From positions 992,001 to 1,056,000 of the forward strand of contig NZ_FXEG02000003.1 in the NCBI RefSeq assembly GCF_900176255.2: a stretch of DNA of 64,000 nt, written 5' to 3'. This document shows positions 8,212 to 16,854 of this stretch, piece after piece. Both the position numbers and the translations under genes were made by a program. How positions within the stretch are numbered: position 1 is the first letter of the stretch; the number at the start of each line of letters is the position of its first letter. The DNA comes from Mycobacterium ahvazicum (GTDB lineage Bacteria; Actinomycetota; Actinomycetes; Mycobacteriales; Mycobacteriaceae). The notes under the pieces are model-generated. The model was not told the DNA's origin, did not search any database, and saw nothing but the letters and a program-made list of their open reading frames with translations.

Positions 8212-9597
8212 ATGAGCGACATCGCGACCCGCCTGAAGGAAATCGTCGGCGGCCACACCCTTCTCGCAGGCGACGCCATCCCCGACGACTACTGGCACGA
8301 CGAGGAGTTGAATCATCCGCCGCAGCGGCCCGCATACGTCGCCAAACCCGCCACCGCCGAAGAGGTGGCACAGCTGCTGAAAGCGGCCACCGAGCACCAG
8401 GTTGCGGTGACCGCCCGCGGATCCGGCACCGGCCTGTCGGGCGCGGCACTGCCACGCGAGGACGGGCTGGTCATCTCGTTTGAGCGGATGAATAAGGTCC
8501 TCGAAGTCGACACCACCAACCAGGTCGCCGTCGTCCAACCCGGCGTGACGCTCACCGAGCTGGACGAGGCCACCGCCGAAGCGGGCCTGCGCTACATGGT
8601 CCAGCCCGGCGAGCTGTCCTCCAGCGTCGGCGGCAACGTCGGCACCAACGCCGGCGGAATGCGCGCGGTCAAATACGGGATCGCCCGCCATAACGTGCTC
8701 GGGCTGCAAGCCGTGCTGCCGACCGGCGAGATCATCCGCACCGGCGGCAAGATCGCCAAGGTCTCCACCGGCTATGACCTGACCCAACTCATCGTCGGTT
8801 CCGAAGGCACTCTGGCCTTGGCCACCGAGGTGATCGTCAAGCTGCACCCGCGCCTGGAGCACAGCGCCACGGTGCTCGCGCCGTTCGCCGATTTCGATCA
8901 GGTCATGGAAGCGGTGCCGCAGGTCATCGCCAGCGGCTTGGGCCCCTACATCCTCGAATACATCGACAACCTGACGATGGCCGCCCTCGTCCACACCCAG
9001 AACCTCGAACTCGGTGTCCCGGACCAGATCCGCGACAGCTGTCAGGCGTATCTCGTTGTGGGACTTGAGAACCGGACCGCGGACCGATTGGACCAGGATA
9101 TCGAGCGGGCCGGTGAGCTGCTTGCCGAGCTCGGAGCCGTAGATGCCTATGTGCTGGAAGGTGGTTCGGCGCGCAAGCTGATCGAGGCACGGGAGAACGC
9201 GTTCTGGACGCTGAAGGCGATCGGCGCCGACGACCTGATCGACACCGTCGTACCGCGCGGGGCCATGCCGAAGTTCCTCGAGGCCGTGCGCGGCCTGGCG
9301 ACGGCGGCCGGCGGCGGCGCGGCGGGCTGCGGCCACGCCGGTGACGGCAACGTGCACCTGGCGATCTTCTGTAAGGACCCCGACACCCGCAAGCGCCTGC
9401 TCACCGACATCTTCGCTCTCGCAATGGAATTGGGCGGCGCGATCTCGGGTGAACACGGGCTCGGCCGCGCCAAGGCTCCGTACTGGCGCGAGCTCGAAGA
9501 CCCCGTCAAGGTCGACCTGCTGCACCGGATCAAGCTGTCTTTCGACCCGGCCGGCATCCTCAACCCCGATGTCATCTTTGCCGCAGAACGCCAGTGA
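8212..9597 (+). CDS. FAD-binding oxidase (glycolate oxidase GlcD / D-lactate dehydrogenase type)
   Basis: A 461-residue flavoprotein. The N-terminal PCMH-type FAD domain contains VTARGSGTGLSGAALP (residues 64-79) and the second FAD loop LSSSVGGNVGTNAGG near residue 140. The C-terminal FAD-oxidase domain ends with CGHAGDGNVHLAIF and SGEHGLGRAK. These are signatures of enzymes oxidising D-2-hydroxyacids such as glycolate or D-lactate. AAGGTGAGG precedes the ATG. By order and strand it matches the gene I recall as Rv2280 in M. tuberculosis. Substrate not set by sequence. Confidence 0.9.
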   Translation: MSDIATRLKEIVGGHTLLAGDAIPDDYWHDEELNHPPQRPAYVAKPATAEEVAQLLKAATEHQVAVTARGSGTGLSGAALPREDGLVISFERMNKVLEVDTTNQVAVVQPGVTLTELDEATAEAGLRYMVQPGELSSSVGGNVGTNAGGMRAVKYGIARHNVLGLQAVLPTGEIIRTGGKIAKVSTGYDLTQLIVGSEGTLALATEVIVKLHPRLEHSATVLAPFADFDQVMEAVPQVIASGLGPYILEYIDNLTMAALVHTQNLELGVPDQIRDSCQAYLVVGLENRTADRLDQDIERAGELLAELGAVDAYVLEGGSARKLIEARENAFWTLKAIGADDLIDTVVPRGAMPKFLEAVRGLATAAGGGAAGCGHAGDGNVHLAIFCKDPDTRKRLLTDIFALAMELGGAISGEHGLGRAKAPYWRELEDPVKVDLLHRIKLSFDPAGILNPDVIFAAERQ

Positions 9598-9790
9598 CAT
9601 CGCATCACCGATTGCGAATTCATTCCCGAATCGCTATCACCGGCGTACTTCTGGTATAGCGCGACAGCCCACCCCGTAACGACCCGAAGACTTTTCGGCG
9701 AAATTGTTAAGAGCACCACTATAGAGAGCACGGACGCCCGCACCGTGCCTTATTCTGCTTCGGACAACCGCATACGACAGGGCAGGAGAA
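9598..9790. other. Intergenic region upstream of the GGDEF-EAL gene
   Basis: This 193-bp gap is locally AT-richer than its surroundings. It holds a -10-like TATTCT near 9750 and a TATAGAG near 9721. I see no gene, strong terminator or clear operator in it. Confidence 0.4.
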
Positions 9791-12091
9791 ATGTTCTCAC
9801 TGACGCGACGCCGAACCGCGCTGGCGTTGGCGACTGTCGGTCTGCTCGTGTTCGGCTTGCTGTTGTTCACCAGAACCGGTCCCTCAGATCGGGCGGCCAC
9901 CGGTCCGATCGGACTCTGGATTATCGGCATGTTCTCCAATGACTGCGCCGTCGGCGCCGCGCGGATCGGTCGCGGTCGCCAACGTCTTGCGTGGACCGTG
10001 ATGAGCATCGGGCTGGCCGGCTGGACGGCCGGCCAGGCGGTGTGGTGCTACGTGACACTGGGCGGCATTCCCCCGATGGCGGGCGTCTCGGCGGCTAACT
10101 TGGGCTTCGTCATTTTGCCGCTGTGCGCCTTGGCCACCGCCGCCACCATTCCCAGCCGCGACGACTCCCGGTTCGGGATCGGCCTCCTGCTCGACGGCAT
10201 CCTCGTCGCGGCGTCGTTGTTGATCGTGTTGGCCATCCTGGTGCTGGGCCATTTCGGCCAACCCGAACAAATTGTCACCATGCCCTTGATGTTGTTGGCC
10301 GCCGCGTCCGCGGTGTACGCCGGGCTTTTCGTGATGTCGACCATCACCGTGTGGAAAGCCGAGCCGGGCCGCAAACTCTCGCCGACATTTATGACCGTGG
10401 GCTGGGCGGCCATTGCGACGGCCGGAATCGTCCACGTCTGGGAAGATCATCCCGAACGAGTGCCCCACGACATCGTCATTTTCGGCTGGGCCATCGGAAT
10501 ATATTTCATCGCCCTTGCTGGAATTGCGTCTCGCCCCGGGCCCGAGCTCGATCTCGGCTTTTCTCAGCCGCTGCCGAAAATTTCGCTGTGGCTGCCGTAC
10601 GGGCCCGTACTGTTGGCCATCGCCGTCGGGGCCGTGCACTTTTGGCCCACGACCCGTGCCGAGGCATTTATTTTCTCGGTCTGCGTGGTGCTATTCATAA
10701 CCACGGTCGCCCGCCACCTGCTATTGCTCGACCGCAAGCAACATCTGGCCGCCGAACTGTCAGAAGCGGCCTTGCGGGACCCGTTAACGGGGTTGGCCAA
10801 TCAGCGACTATTCGACGATCGGCTCGCGCACGCGGCTCGGCTGCAAATTCACCACGGCGTCCCGGCCAGCGTAATTGCGCTGAACATCAGTGATTTCAAG
10901 ATGGTGAATGACACGCTCGGTTATGCCGTCGGCGACGAGTTACTGCGCAGTGTCGGTGAGCGGCTCCAAATCAATGTGCGCCCCGCCGACACGGTCGCGC
11001 GGATGAACGGAGACGACTTCGCCATCCTGGTCCAAGACCGCCCCGAGGTCGCCGCACAGGTCGCAAGAAAACTCGTCTATGCCTTCGCCGAGCCTCTCGA
11101 ACTCGAGAATCATCGGCTGCACATACACCTCAACATCGGCTTGGCCTCGGCCGGAACCGAACCTGGCTCGGTCCTGATGCCGGCCGAGCTTCTCGACCAG
11201 GCCAACGCGGCCCGCCGCTGGGCTCAGCAGGCCAGCTCGACCGATGTGCAGACTTTCACCCCCGCCATGTTTGATCGGCGCGGCAAACACCCGACACACG
11301 ACGACAGCATGGCCCGCCTGCAACTGCTGGGTGAGCTGCGACGAGCCATCGACGATCGCCTGCTGACGCTGCTGTACCAGCCGAAATTCGACATGGCAAC
11401 CGGATCCGTCTGTGGCGCCGAAGCATTGGTGCGATGGGAACACCCAGAACTCGGCACGCTCGAGCCCGGCGAATTCTTGCCGTTGGTCCGCGATCACGGG
11501 CTCATGGACGCTGTGACCGACCTGGTGCTGTCGCGGGCGGTCGCCGACGCGTCGGATTGGTACGCGGCTGGCGCGGCTATCCCCGTCGCGATCAACCTGT
11601 GGGCGCCCTCGCTGGACGAAGACGCCCTGCCCGACCGCATCATGTCGTTGCTCGATGCGCGCGGCATGTCCCCCAGTTCGCTCACGGTCGAGATCACCGA
11701 GGACCTGTTGGTGGCGGACCTGGCGAAGGCCCGCGCGGTGCTCGATCGCTTGCGCGAGTCCGGTATTCGGGTGGCGATCGACGACTTCGGTAGCGGTTAC
11801 GCCTCACTGACCTACTTGCGCGAATTGCCCATCGACGACGTCAAACTCGACCGCCTCTTCATCGCGCCGATTCTGCACGACGAACGCGCCGCCACCATCG
11901 TCCGGTCGGTGATCGAGTTGACGACCAAGTTCGGCATCGCCTCGATCGCCGAAGGTGTCGGAGACGCGGAAACAGCCCTGCGGCTTAGGGAATACGGTTG
12001 CGACGCCGTGCAGGGCAACTTCTTCTGTCCCCCGGTGCCTGCCTCTGAGATTCCGCAAGTCTCGCAGAATGCCACGCTCGCGACCCAGTGA
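9791..12091 (+). CDS. Membrane GGDEF-EAL domain protein (cyclic di-GMP turnover)
   Basis: A 766-residue protein. About ten predicted membrane helices fill the first 310 residues. The GGDEF domain begins at DPLTGLANQRLF and the EAL domain spans about 510-755. The diguanylate cyclase active site is degenerate: RMNGDDF replaces RxGGDEF. The EAL part keeps EALVRW, the Asn in VAINLW, the Glu in VEITEDL, DDFGSGYASL, VKLD, AEGV and QGNF, so phosphodiesterase activity is likely. The first half may sense a membrane or extracellular signal. AGGAGA precedes the ATG. The GGDEF part probably acts as a GTP-binding or structural module. Confidence 0.9.
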   Translation: MFSLTRRRTALALATVGLLVFGLLLFTRTGPSDRAATGPIGLWIIGMFSNDCAVGAARIGRGRQRLAWTVMSIGLAGWTAGQAVWCYVTLGGIPPMAGVSAANLGFVILPLCALATAATIPSRDDSRFGIGLLLDGILVAASLLIVLAILVLGHFGQPEQIVTMPLMLLAAASAVYAGLFVMSTITVWKAEPGRKLSPTFMTVGWAAIATAGIVHVWEDHPERVPHDIVIFGWAIGIYFIALAGIASRPGPELDLGFSQPLPKISLWLPYGPVLLAIAVGAVHFWPTTRAEAFIFSVCVVLFITTVARHLLLLDRKQHLAAELSEAALRDPLTGLANQRLFDDRLAHAARLQIHHGVPASVIALNISDFKMVNDTLGYAVGDELLRSVGERLQINVRPADTVARMNGDDFAILVQDRPEVAAQVARKLVYAFAEPLELENHRLHIHLNIGLASAGTEPGSVLMPAELLDQANAARRWAQQASSTDVQTFTPAMFDRRGKHPTHDDSMARLQLLGELRRAIDDRLLTLLYQPKFDMATGSVCGAEALVRWEHPELGTLEPGEFLPLVRDHGLMDAVTDLVLSRAVADASDWYAAGAAIPVAINLWAPSLDEDALPDRIMSLLDARGMSPSSLTVEITEDLLVADLAKARAVLDRLRESGIRVAIDDFGSGYASLTYLRELPIDDVKLDRLFIAPILHDERAATIVRSVIELTTKFGIASIAEGVGDAETALRLREYGCDAVQGNFFCPPVPASEIPQVSQNATLATQ

Positions 12092-12116
12092 TCACGCCAA
12101 GGCATAGGGTTGCGCC

Positions 12117-13130
12117 GTGCACATTGACGTGATGACGGTTCCGCAACCGTTGACTCAGATCGGCGGCGTGGCCCAGCGCACCCAGGCCGCGGGCTTCTCC
12201 GGCATGCTGTTCACCGAAACCGGCCGCACCGCCTACCTCAACGCCGCGGTGGCCTCGCAGGCCGCTCCCGGACTCCAGCTGTCCACCGGTGTCGCGGTGG
12301 CCTTTCCGCGCAGCCCCTTCGTCACCGCCGCCGCGGCATGGGAGCTACAGGAGGCGACCGGCGGCAACTTCCGGCTCGGCCTGGGCACCCAGGTGCGCAC
12401 GCATGTCGTGCGCCGCTACGGTGTTGCGTTCGAACACCCCGGCCCGCGGCTGCGCGACTACGTGCTGGCAGTCAAGGCGTGCTTCTCGGCCTTCCGCACC
12501 GGCAAGCTCGATCACCACGGCGAGTTCTACGACCTCGACTTCATCACGCCGCAGTGGAGCGCGGGCCCGATCGACGCGCCCGATCCGAAAGTCGATGTCG
12601 CGGCAGTCAATCCGTGGATGTTGCGGATGGCCGGCGAAGTGGCCGACGGCGTGCACGTCCATCCGCTCGGCGAGCTCGGTTACCTCAAGCGTCATGTGCT
12701 GCCCAACATCGCCACCGGCGCGAAGCAGGCCGGGCGCTCACCGTCGGACGTCGCGATCATCGTCCCGGTCATGACGATCGTCGGCGACAGCGACGAAGAC
12801 CGCGACTCTCAACGCGAGACGGTGCGCACCAGCATGGCCTTCTACGGCAGTACCCCCAACTACGCATTCATCTGGGACGAGGCCGGATTCGAGGGCACCA
12901 CAGCCCGCATCCGCGAGAAGCAGAAGGCCGGCGATTTCGCAGGCATGGCGGCCCAGATCAGCGACGAACACATCGCGGCTTTTGCCACCGAGTCGACGTG
13001 GGACGGCCTGGCCGACGCGCTGACCCAGAAGTACGGCGGAATCGCCACGCGCGTGGCCCTTTACAACGCCCTGGGCGATGACGAGCGTTTCGAGCGGTAT
13101 GGGGAGGTCGCCCGCCAGCTGCGTGAGTGA
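12117..13130 (+). CDS. LLM class F420-dependent oxidoreductase (TIGR03617-like)
   Basis: A 337-residue luciferase-like TIM-barrel protein. Recognisable stretches are AGFSGMLFTE, LSTGVAVAFPRSPFV, GGNFRLGLGTQVRTHV, HHGEFYDL and VADGVHVHPLG, typical of actinobacterial F420-dependent oxidoreductases. A -10-like CATAGGGT lies just upstream of the GTG with no Shine-Dalgarno, so the transcript is probably leaderless. It follows the GGDEF-EAL gene by 25 bp but probably has its own promoter. It would use F420H2 or F420 to transfer hydride; substrate unknown. Confidence 0.87.
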   Translation: MHIDVMTVPQPLTQIGGVAQRTQAAGFSGMLFTETGRTAYLNAAVASQAAPGLQLSTGVAVAFPRSPFVTAAAAWELQEATGGNFRLGLGTQVRTHVVRRYGVAFEHPGPRLRDYVLAVKACFSAFRTGKLDHHGEFYDLDFITPQWSAGPIDAPDPKVDVAAVNPWMLRMAGEVADGVHVHPLGELGYLKRHVLPNIATGAKQAGRSPSDVAIIVPVMTIVGDSDEDRDSQRETVRTSMAFYGSTPNYAFIWDEAGFEGTTARIREKQKAGDFAGMAAQISDEHIAAFATESTWDGLADALTQKYGGIATRVALYNALGDDERFERYGEVARQLRE

Positions 13131-13144
13131 CGCCAAGCCGCGAA

Positions 13145-13191
13145 TTGTCGCTCAGAGGCGGGCAAAACGTCGTGCTCCCCGCCGGCGACAA
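13145..13191. terminator. Bidirectional stem-loop terminator candidate
   Basis: Between convergent genes, TTGTCGC and GGCGGG at 13145-13162 pair with CCCGCC and GCGACAA at 13178-13191, giving a two-part stem with small bulges. The position, immediately after one stop and before the opposing stop, fits a shared terminator. Confidence 0.5.
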
Positions 13192-13193
13192 AG

Positions 13194-13838
13194 TCACATG
13201 CCAAAACGCGTGCGGCGCACGGCCGCAACCGCCTCCGGCGGTCCGCCGACTTGCACCTGTGCGGCGGCTTGACGCCCAAAAATGTAAAGCAGGAGCTCGC
13301 CCGGCTCTCCGGTGAGCAGAGCCGCGGGATCTCCCGCTACAGCCGTCACCCACTCGCTGGTTCCGGCCCGGCGGATTTCGAGCCCAAAGCCCTGAAGACG
13401 TCTACTCAGAAATCGACCACCTCGGCGGACATTTCGCCACAGTGCGGCATCCATCGCGGGCGTGAGGCTCCGAGTGCCTCGCCCATTCGCTCGGCGCAGG
13501 TCCTCATGATGAACGAAGAACTCATTGAGATTCGCCATCGCGCGAACCCATCCGATGCGGAAGAGCCCGACGGGCGGTCCGGACCGGATTCGCGTGACGA
13601 GCCACGAGAAGTCCTCGCGACGCGCCAATCCCGCTCGCCGCCGCTCGGCGAACCGGCCGAAGGGCCCGGGCAACACGAGGCAAGGCCCGGCAACGAGATC
13701 ACGCTCCCGCAACACCAGATGGGCGGCGAGATCGCGGGCAGTCCAGCCGTCAAGAAGCGTCGGCACCGACGGGCCGAGCTCGTCGAACAGATCGCAAAGC
13801 TCCAGGCGCTCTTGGGTGTCCAGCCAAACATCGGCCAT
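13194..13838 (-). CDS. TIGR03085-family protein (DinB/maleylpyruvate isomerase-like fold)
   Basis: A 214-residue protein. The N-terminal helical bundle contains TLLDGWTARDLAAHLVLRE and a later FFVHHEDLRRANG, the paired His motifs of the mycobacterial TIGR03085 family related to mycothiol-dependent maleylpyruvate isomerases. The C-terminal alpha/beta part contains LLTGEPGELLLYIFGR. The His set probably binds a divalent metal. Biochemical role unknown. It is 9 bp downstream of the DsbA-like gene on the same strand. A paralogue lies at 56378-56998. Confidence 0.82.
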   Translation of the reverse strand: MADVWLDTQERLELCDLFDELGPSVPTLLDGWTARDLAAHLVLRERDLVAGPCLVLPGPFGRFAERRRAGLARREDFSWLVTRIRSGPPVGLFRIGWVRAMANLNEFFVHHEDLRRANGRGTRSLTPAMDAALWRNVRRGGRFLSRRLQGFGLEIRRAGTSEWVTAVAGDPAALLTGEPGELLLYIFGRQAAAQVQVGGPPEAVAAVRRTRFGM

Positions 13839-13847
13839 CGCGGTATT

Positions 13848-14549
13848 TCAGCCCGAGGATCCACCGGTGAGCCGCTCGACGTCGAGGACTTCACCGCGAT
13901 TGATGCTGACCCAATCGCGACCGTCGAGGTACGGACGCAGACTCTTCCCGATCAGCTCGGCGTCTGCCGCCGTCTTGGGCCGCTGCAACTCGTACACATG
14001 CGGCAGCTCGGCCATCCCGGTCACCACGTCCCACAGTCTCAGCGCCGCCGACCCGGTCGGCGGATCCACCAACACCGGGCCGAACAGGCACTGTTCGTCG
14101 ATGAACAGCGTCGGGACACCGTAGCCGCCCGCATCCACCACTGTCTGATGCTCGGCGCGAACCTCGTCGTGGGTCGTCGGGTCGGCAAGTGCCGCATCGA
14201 GATTCGCTTCGTCGACGCCGATGTCGCGCAACAACTTTCGCGCCACCGCGGGCTCGTGCGGCTTGCCGCCCAGGGTGTGCAGTTCGTGGCCGATCGCGGC
14301 GTACCACCGGTCGAGCAACATCATGTCGGTGCGACGCAGCAGCGCACCGATCCGCATCAGCGACCAGCCGTAGGACCAGTCGCGCTCCCACGGATGCTTC
14401 TTACCGTCGGCCCGGTTGATCTCTTCCAGACTGAAGAACCGCCAATTGATGGTGGTGCCCAGTTGGTCACGCACATCGCGGATCCACAACGACGTCTGAA
14501 ACGCGAAGGGGCACATCGGGTCGAAGTGGAAGTCCACCACGGTGTTCAT
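13848..14549 (-). CDS. DsbA-family protein, mycothiol-dependent nitroreductase-like
   Basis: A 233-residue thioredoxin-fold protein with a helical insertion. The active-site region is HFDPMCPFAF, matching the FDPxCPW pattern of the mycothiol-dependent reductase I recall as Rv2466c. Here CPF replaces the CPWC arrangement and no second active-site Cys is present, so it would work as a single-Cys enzyme with mycothiol. The conserved cis-Pro lies in GGYGVPTLFID. Its neighbour, a TIGR03085 protein, also comes from a mycothiol-linked fold family, which is suggestive. Substrate unknown. Confidence 0.8.
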   Translation of the reverse strand: MNTVVDFHFDPMCPFAFQTSLWIRDVRDQLGTTINWRFFSLEEINRADGKKHPWERDWSYGWSLMRIGALLRRTDMMLLDRWYAAIGHELHTLGGKPHEPAVARKLLRDIGVDEANLDAALADPTTHDEVRAEHQTVVDAGGYGVPTLFIDEQCLFGPVLVDPPTGSAALRLWDVVTGMAELPHVYELQRPKTAADAELIGKSLRPYLDGRDWVSINRGEVLDVERLTGGSSG

Positions 14550-14558
14550 CGCTTGACC

Positions 14559-15038
14559 CTACGACTTGGGACGCACTCCCGCGGCGCGATAGACGAACAC
14601 CGGGTCAACCGGGAACCGCAGCGAACGGGTCGGCAGCCGCTCCAACACCTCGTCGGGCACGTGTCGCTTGTAATGCAGTTTCATCGAACCGCTGAAAGCG
14701 GGGTCGACACCGCGCAGATCGATGTCGATCAGCAGACCCTTACGGGTGATCGTCGCGGCGGCCGGACCCTTATTGGTATCCCAAGGGCAGTCGATGGACC
14801 GCAGATCGGCGTCTCCACGCGTCGGGAAAGTGGCGACCAGCCGTGCGGCGCTGAATGCGAACGCACCCGAATAGCGCGCGACACCCGAGGCCGAGAAGAC
14901 ACCGGGGACATGCCCACTGAAATGCCGCACGACGCCGACCCGGCCGGCCAGAAAGATAAGCCCCTCGGCTTCGAGCTCGGCGTGCAGCTCGGCGGGCACA
15001 TTGGTCAACTGCGCCCATTTGCGAAGTAAGCCAAGCAC
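14559..15038 (-). CDS. Conserved hypothetical protein
   Basis: A 159-residue soluble protein that I do not recognise. It looks mostly beta: a run such as VGVVRHFSGHVPGVFSASG, then ITRKGLLIDIDLRGVDPAF and SMKLHYKRHV. A short N-terminal helix (LLRKWAQL) is not a convincing signal peptide. It is the upstream member of a tight minus-strand set with the DsbA-like and TIGR03085 genes (gaps of 9 bp each), so shared expression is likely. Confidence 0.65.
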   Translation of the reverse strand: MLGLLRKWAQLTNVPAELHAELEAEGLIFLAGRVGVVRHFSGHVPGVFSASGVARYSGAFAFSAARLVATFPTRGDADLRSIDCPWDTNKGPAAATITRKGLLIDIDLRGVDPAFSGSMKLHYKRHVPDEVLERLPTRSLRFPVDPVFVYRAAGVRPKS

Positions 15039-15077
15039 AGCCAGACGTTAGCTGAGGCAGTGGCCGTCCGCAGTGTT

Positions 15078-15521
15078 TTACTGCACAGTCACGATCGCGG
15101 TGTACTGGCACACCGGCGCGGTGTTCTTGCCCACGAAGCTCGAGTAATAGGTGGAAATCGTCGTCGTCCCCGGCTTGAGCGCCGTGAACATCCACATCTC
15201 GGTGCCGGGCGCGCCCATCGCATCGGTGCTCGGCTGTACGTACTGGTGGCTGGTTTGCTCGATGATCGAACCGTCGGCGATCTTCGTGTCGACCTGCCAC
15301 CGGAACGGGGTGCTGTAGTTTGCGCCCAGCTGCAGTTTCAGCGTGTTCCCCACCGCCAACGTGACGTTCTGGGTGATGCTGTTCTGCTTGAGCACCTGTT
15401 CCATCGGAACCACAAGGGACTTGGACGTCGGCGGGTTTCTGCTCTCGAAGTGGCAACCCACCAGCATCGACGAGACGAGAATCGCGACGGTCATCAGTAA
15501 CCTGATCTTCACGACAGTCAT
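15078..15521 (-). CDS. Lipoprotein with chagasin-like (I42) protease-inhibitor domain
   Basis: A 147-residue lipoprotein. The signal peptide is MTVVKIRLLMTVAILVSSML with lipobox LVGC. The mature part has the I42/chagasin pattern: a start strand NVTLAVGNTLKLQL, then a loop NYSTPFRW corresponding to the NPTTGxxW loop, and a C-terminal strand set ISTYYSSF...CQYTAIVTV. Chagasin-type proteins block papain-like cysteine proteases. The start is the ATG preceded by GGAGG at 5 bases, so the longer in-frame extension is not used. It would be anchored on the outer face of the membrane. Inhibitor function is inferred from the fold. Confidence 0.72.
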   Translation of the reverse strand: MTVVKIRLLMTVAILVSSMLVGCHFESRNPPTSKSLVVPMEQVLKQNSITQNVTLAVGNTLKLQLGANYSTPFRWQVDTKIADGSIIEQTSHQYVQPSTDAMGAPGTEMWMFTALKPGTTTISTYYSSFVGKNTAPVCQYTAIVTVQ

Positions 15522-15692
15522 CGCCTCCATTATGGCGGGGCGCAGAATGTTCCCGTTCGGCGTCCTGGGGGCAGGACTGTGATGATCACCATTTTGGCAG
15601 CGCGATTTTCCCTCGCGGCAATCTTTGCCGTCGCCGATCACAGGTCGGCGTTTTTAGGCACGCGTTTGCTGTGGGTCGGGTAGCTTCTGTGC

Positions 15693-16763
15693 ATGTTCGG
15701 CATCATTCGACCCTGCCGTCATCGACTCGGCAGTGAGCTCGCAGCAGCCTGGACCGCCCAACTGTGCGGACTGTGTCTGGCACTCCGCGACGACTATGGC
15801 CAGTCCGCGCGGATCGCCACCAATTACGACGGCCTGGTGGTCTCCCTCCTGGTCGAAGCCCAGTCCCCCGAGCAGCCCACCCGCCGCAAGGCGGGGCCCT
15901 GCCCGGGGCGTGGCATGCGGCGCGCCGAGGTGGCCACCGGCGACTGCGCACGACTGGCCGCCGTCGTGTCCCTGGCCCTGGCCGCGGCCCGGGTCCGCGA
16001 TCACGTCGACGACCACGACGGCATGGTCGGGGCCGTCGGTGTGCGACCGGCCGCGCGCCGCATCGCCGAGCGCTGGGTGCGCCAGGGCACCGACACCGGT
16101 CACACCCTGGGATTCGACACCGGCGTGCTCGTCGCCGCGATGGACCGCCAGGGCAGGCTCGAGGCGACGGCCGGGCCGGGCAGCTCGTTGCTGCTGGTGA
16201 CCGAGCCCACCGAAATCGCGGTCGCCGAGGCGTTCGCCCACACCGCACTGCTGGCCGGCCGGCCGGGCAACCAGGCGCCGCTGCGCGAGATCGGTCAGCT
16301 GTTCGGACGGGTCGCACACCTGCTCGACGCGGTCGAGGACTACCACGACGACCTCGCCCGCGGTAAGTGGAACCCGTTGGCCGCCACTGAAACTCCGATG
16401 GAGCAGGCCCGTGTGCTGTGTGACGACGCGGCGCTCGGCATCGAATTGGCCCTGGCCGAAGTCGAGTTCACCGACGGCCGCCTGGCCCAGCGGTTGCTGA
16501 CCCGCGAGGTACGACGGGCGATCTCGCGCACCTTCAGCCGGTCCGGCCATCCCACCTGCGGGACCCCGCACGGCCAGCAGGAGGGCATCAACTTCGGGAA
16601 TCAGCCCGTCGGTGCCGGCTATCCGACCGGCGAAAACCCCGAGGGCGAGACCCCAGACCCCGGCAACAAGCGCAAGGGCGGGCGCGGTGACGGCACCTGC
16701 ATTTGCTGCTGCGATGGCTGCGACTGTTGCTGCGATTGTGGAGACTGCTGCGACTGCTCGTAA
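15693..16763 (+). CDS. DUF5685-family protein with a cysteine-cluster tail
   Basis: A 356-residue protein. Residues 1-300 match the actinobacterial DUF5685 type: FGIIRPCRHRL, LCGLCLALRDDYG, TNYDGLVVSLLVEAQ, and an Asp-rich HLLDAVEDYHDDLARGKWNPL that recalls the metal-binding motif of isoprenoid-type helical enzymes. A Gly/Pro-rich linker of about 35 residues follows. The last 21 residues hold 12 cysteines broken only by Asp, Gly and Ile (for example CICCCDGCDCCC). The tail is a likely soft-metal or Fe-S binding element. There are also Cys at 8, 25 and 28. Function unknown. Single gene between the I42 lipoprotein (divergent) and the antiporter. Confidence 0.8.
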   Translation: MFGIIRPCRHRLGSELAAAWTAQLCGLCLALRDDYGQSARIATNYDGLVVSLLVEAQSPEQPTRRKAGPCPGRGMRRAEVATGDCARLAAVVSLALAAARVRDHVDDHDGMVGAVGVRPAARRIAERWVRQGTDTGHTLGFDTGVLVAAMDRQGRLEATAGPGSSLLLVTEPTEIAVAEAFAHTALLAGRPGNQAPLREIGQLFGRVAHLLDAVEDYHDDLARGKWNPLAATETPMEQARVLCDDAALGIELALAEVEFTDGRLAQRLLTREVRRAISRTFSRSGHPTCGTPHGQQEGINFGNQPVGAGYPTGENPEGETPDPGNKRKGGRGDGTCICCCDGCDCCCDCGDCCDCS

Positions 16764-16854
16764 GGCGGCTCGTCGAACCCGTTGCGCCATTACATGTTTG
16801 TGACGTGTCTCGGCCCAGATAACTAGACGCGGTCCCGTACGGCAGGATGGGCAC

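Noticed and set aside
8194..9600. 468-codon minus-strand frame antisense to the FAD oxidase
   Set aside because: It mirrors the whole oxidase gene and is open only because of GC-rich codon bias. It has low-complexity Gly/Asp/Val content and no domain.
13251..15029. 592-codon plus-strand frame antisense to three genes
   Set aside because: The opposite strand has three well-supported genes with starts and family motifs. This frame has none.
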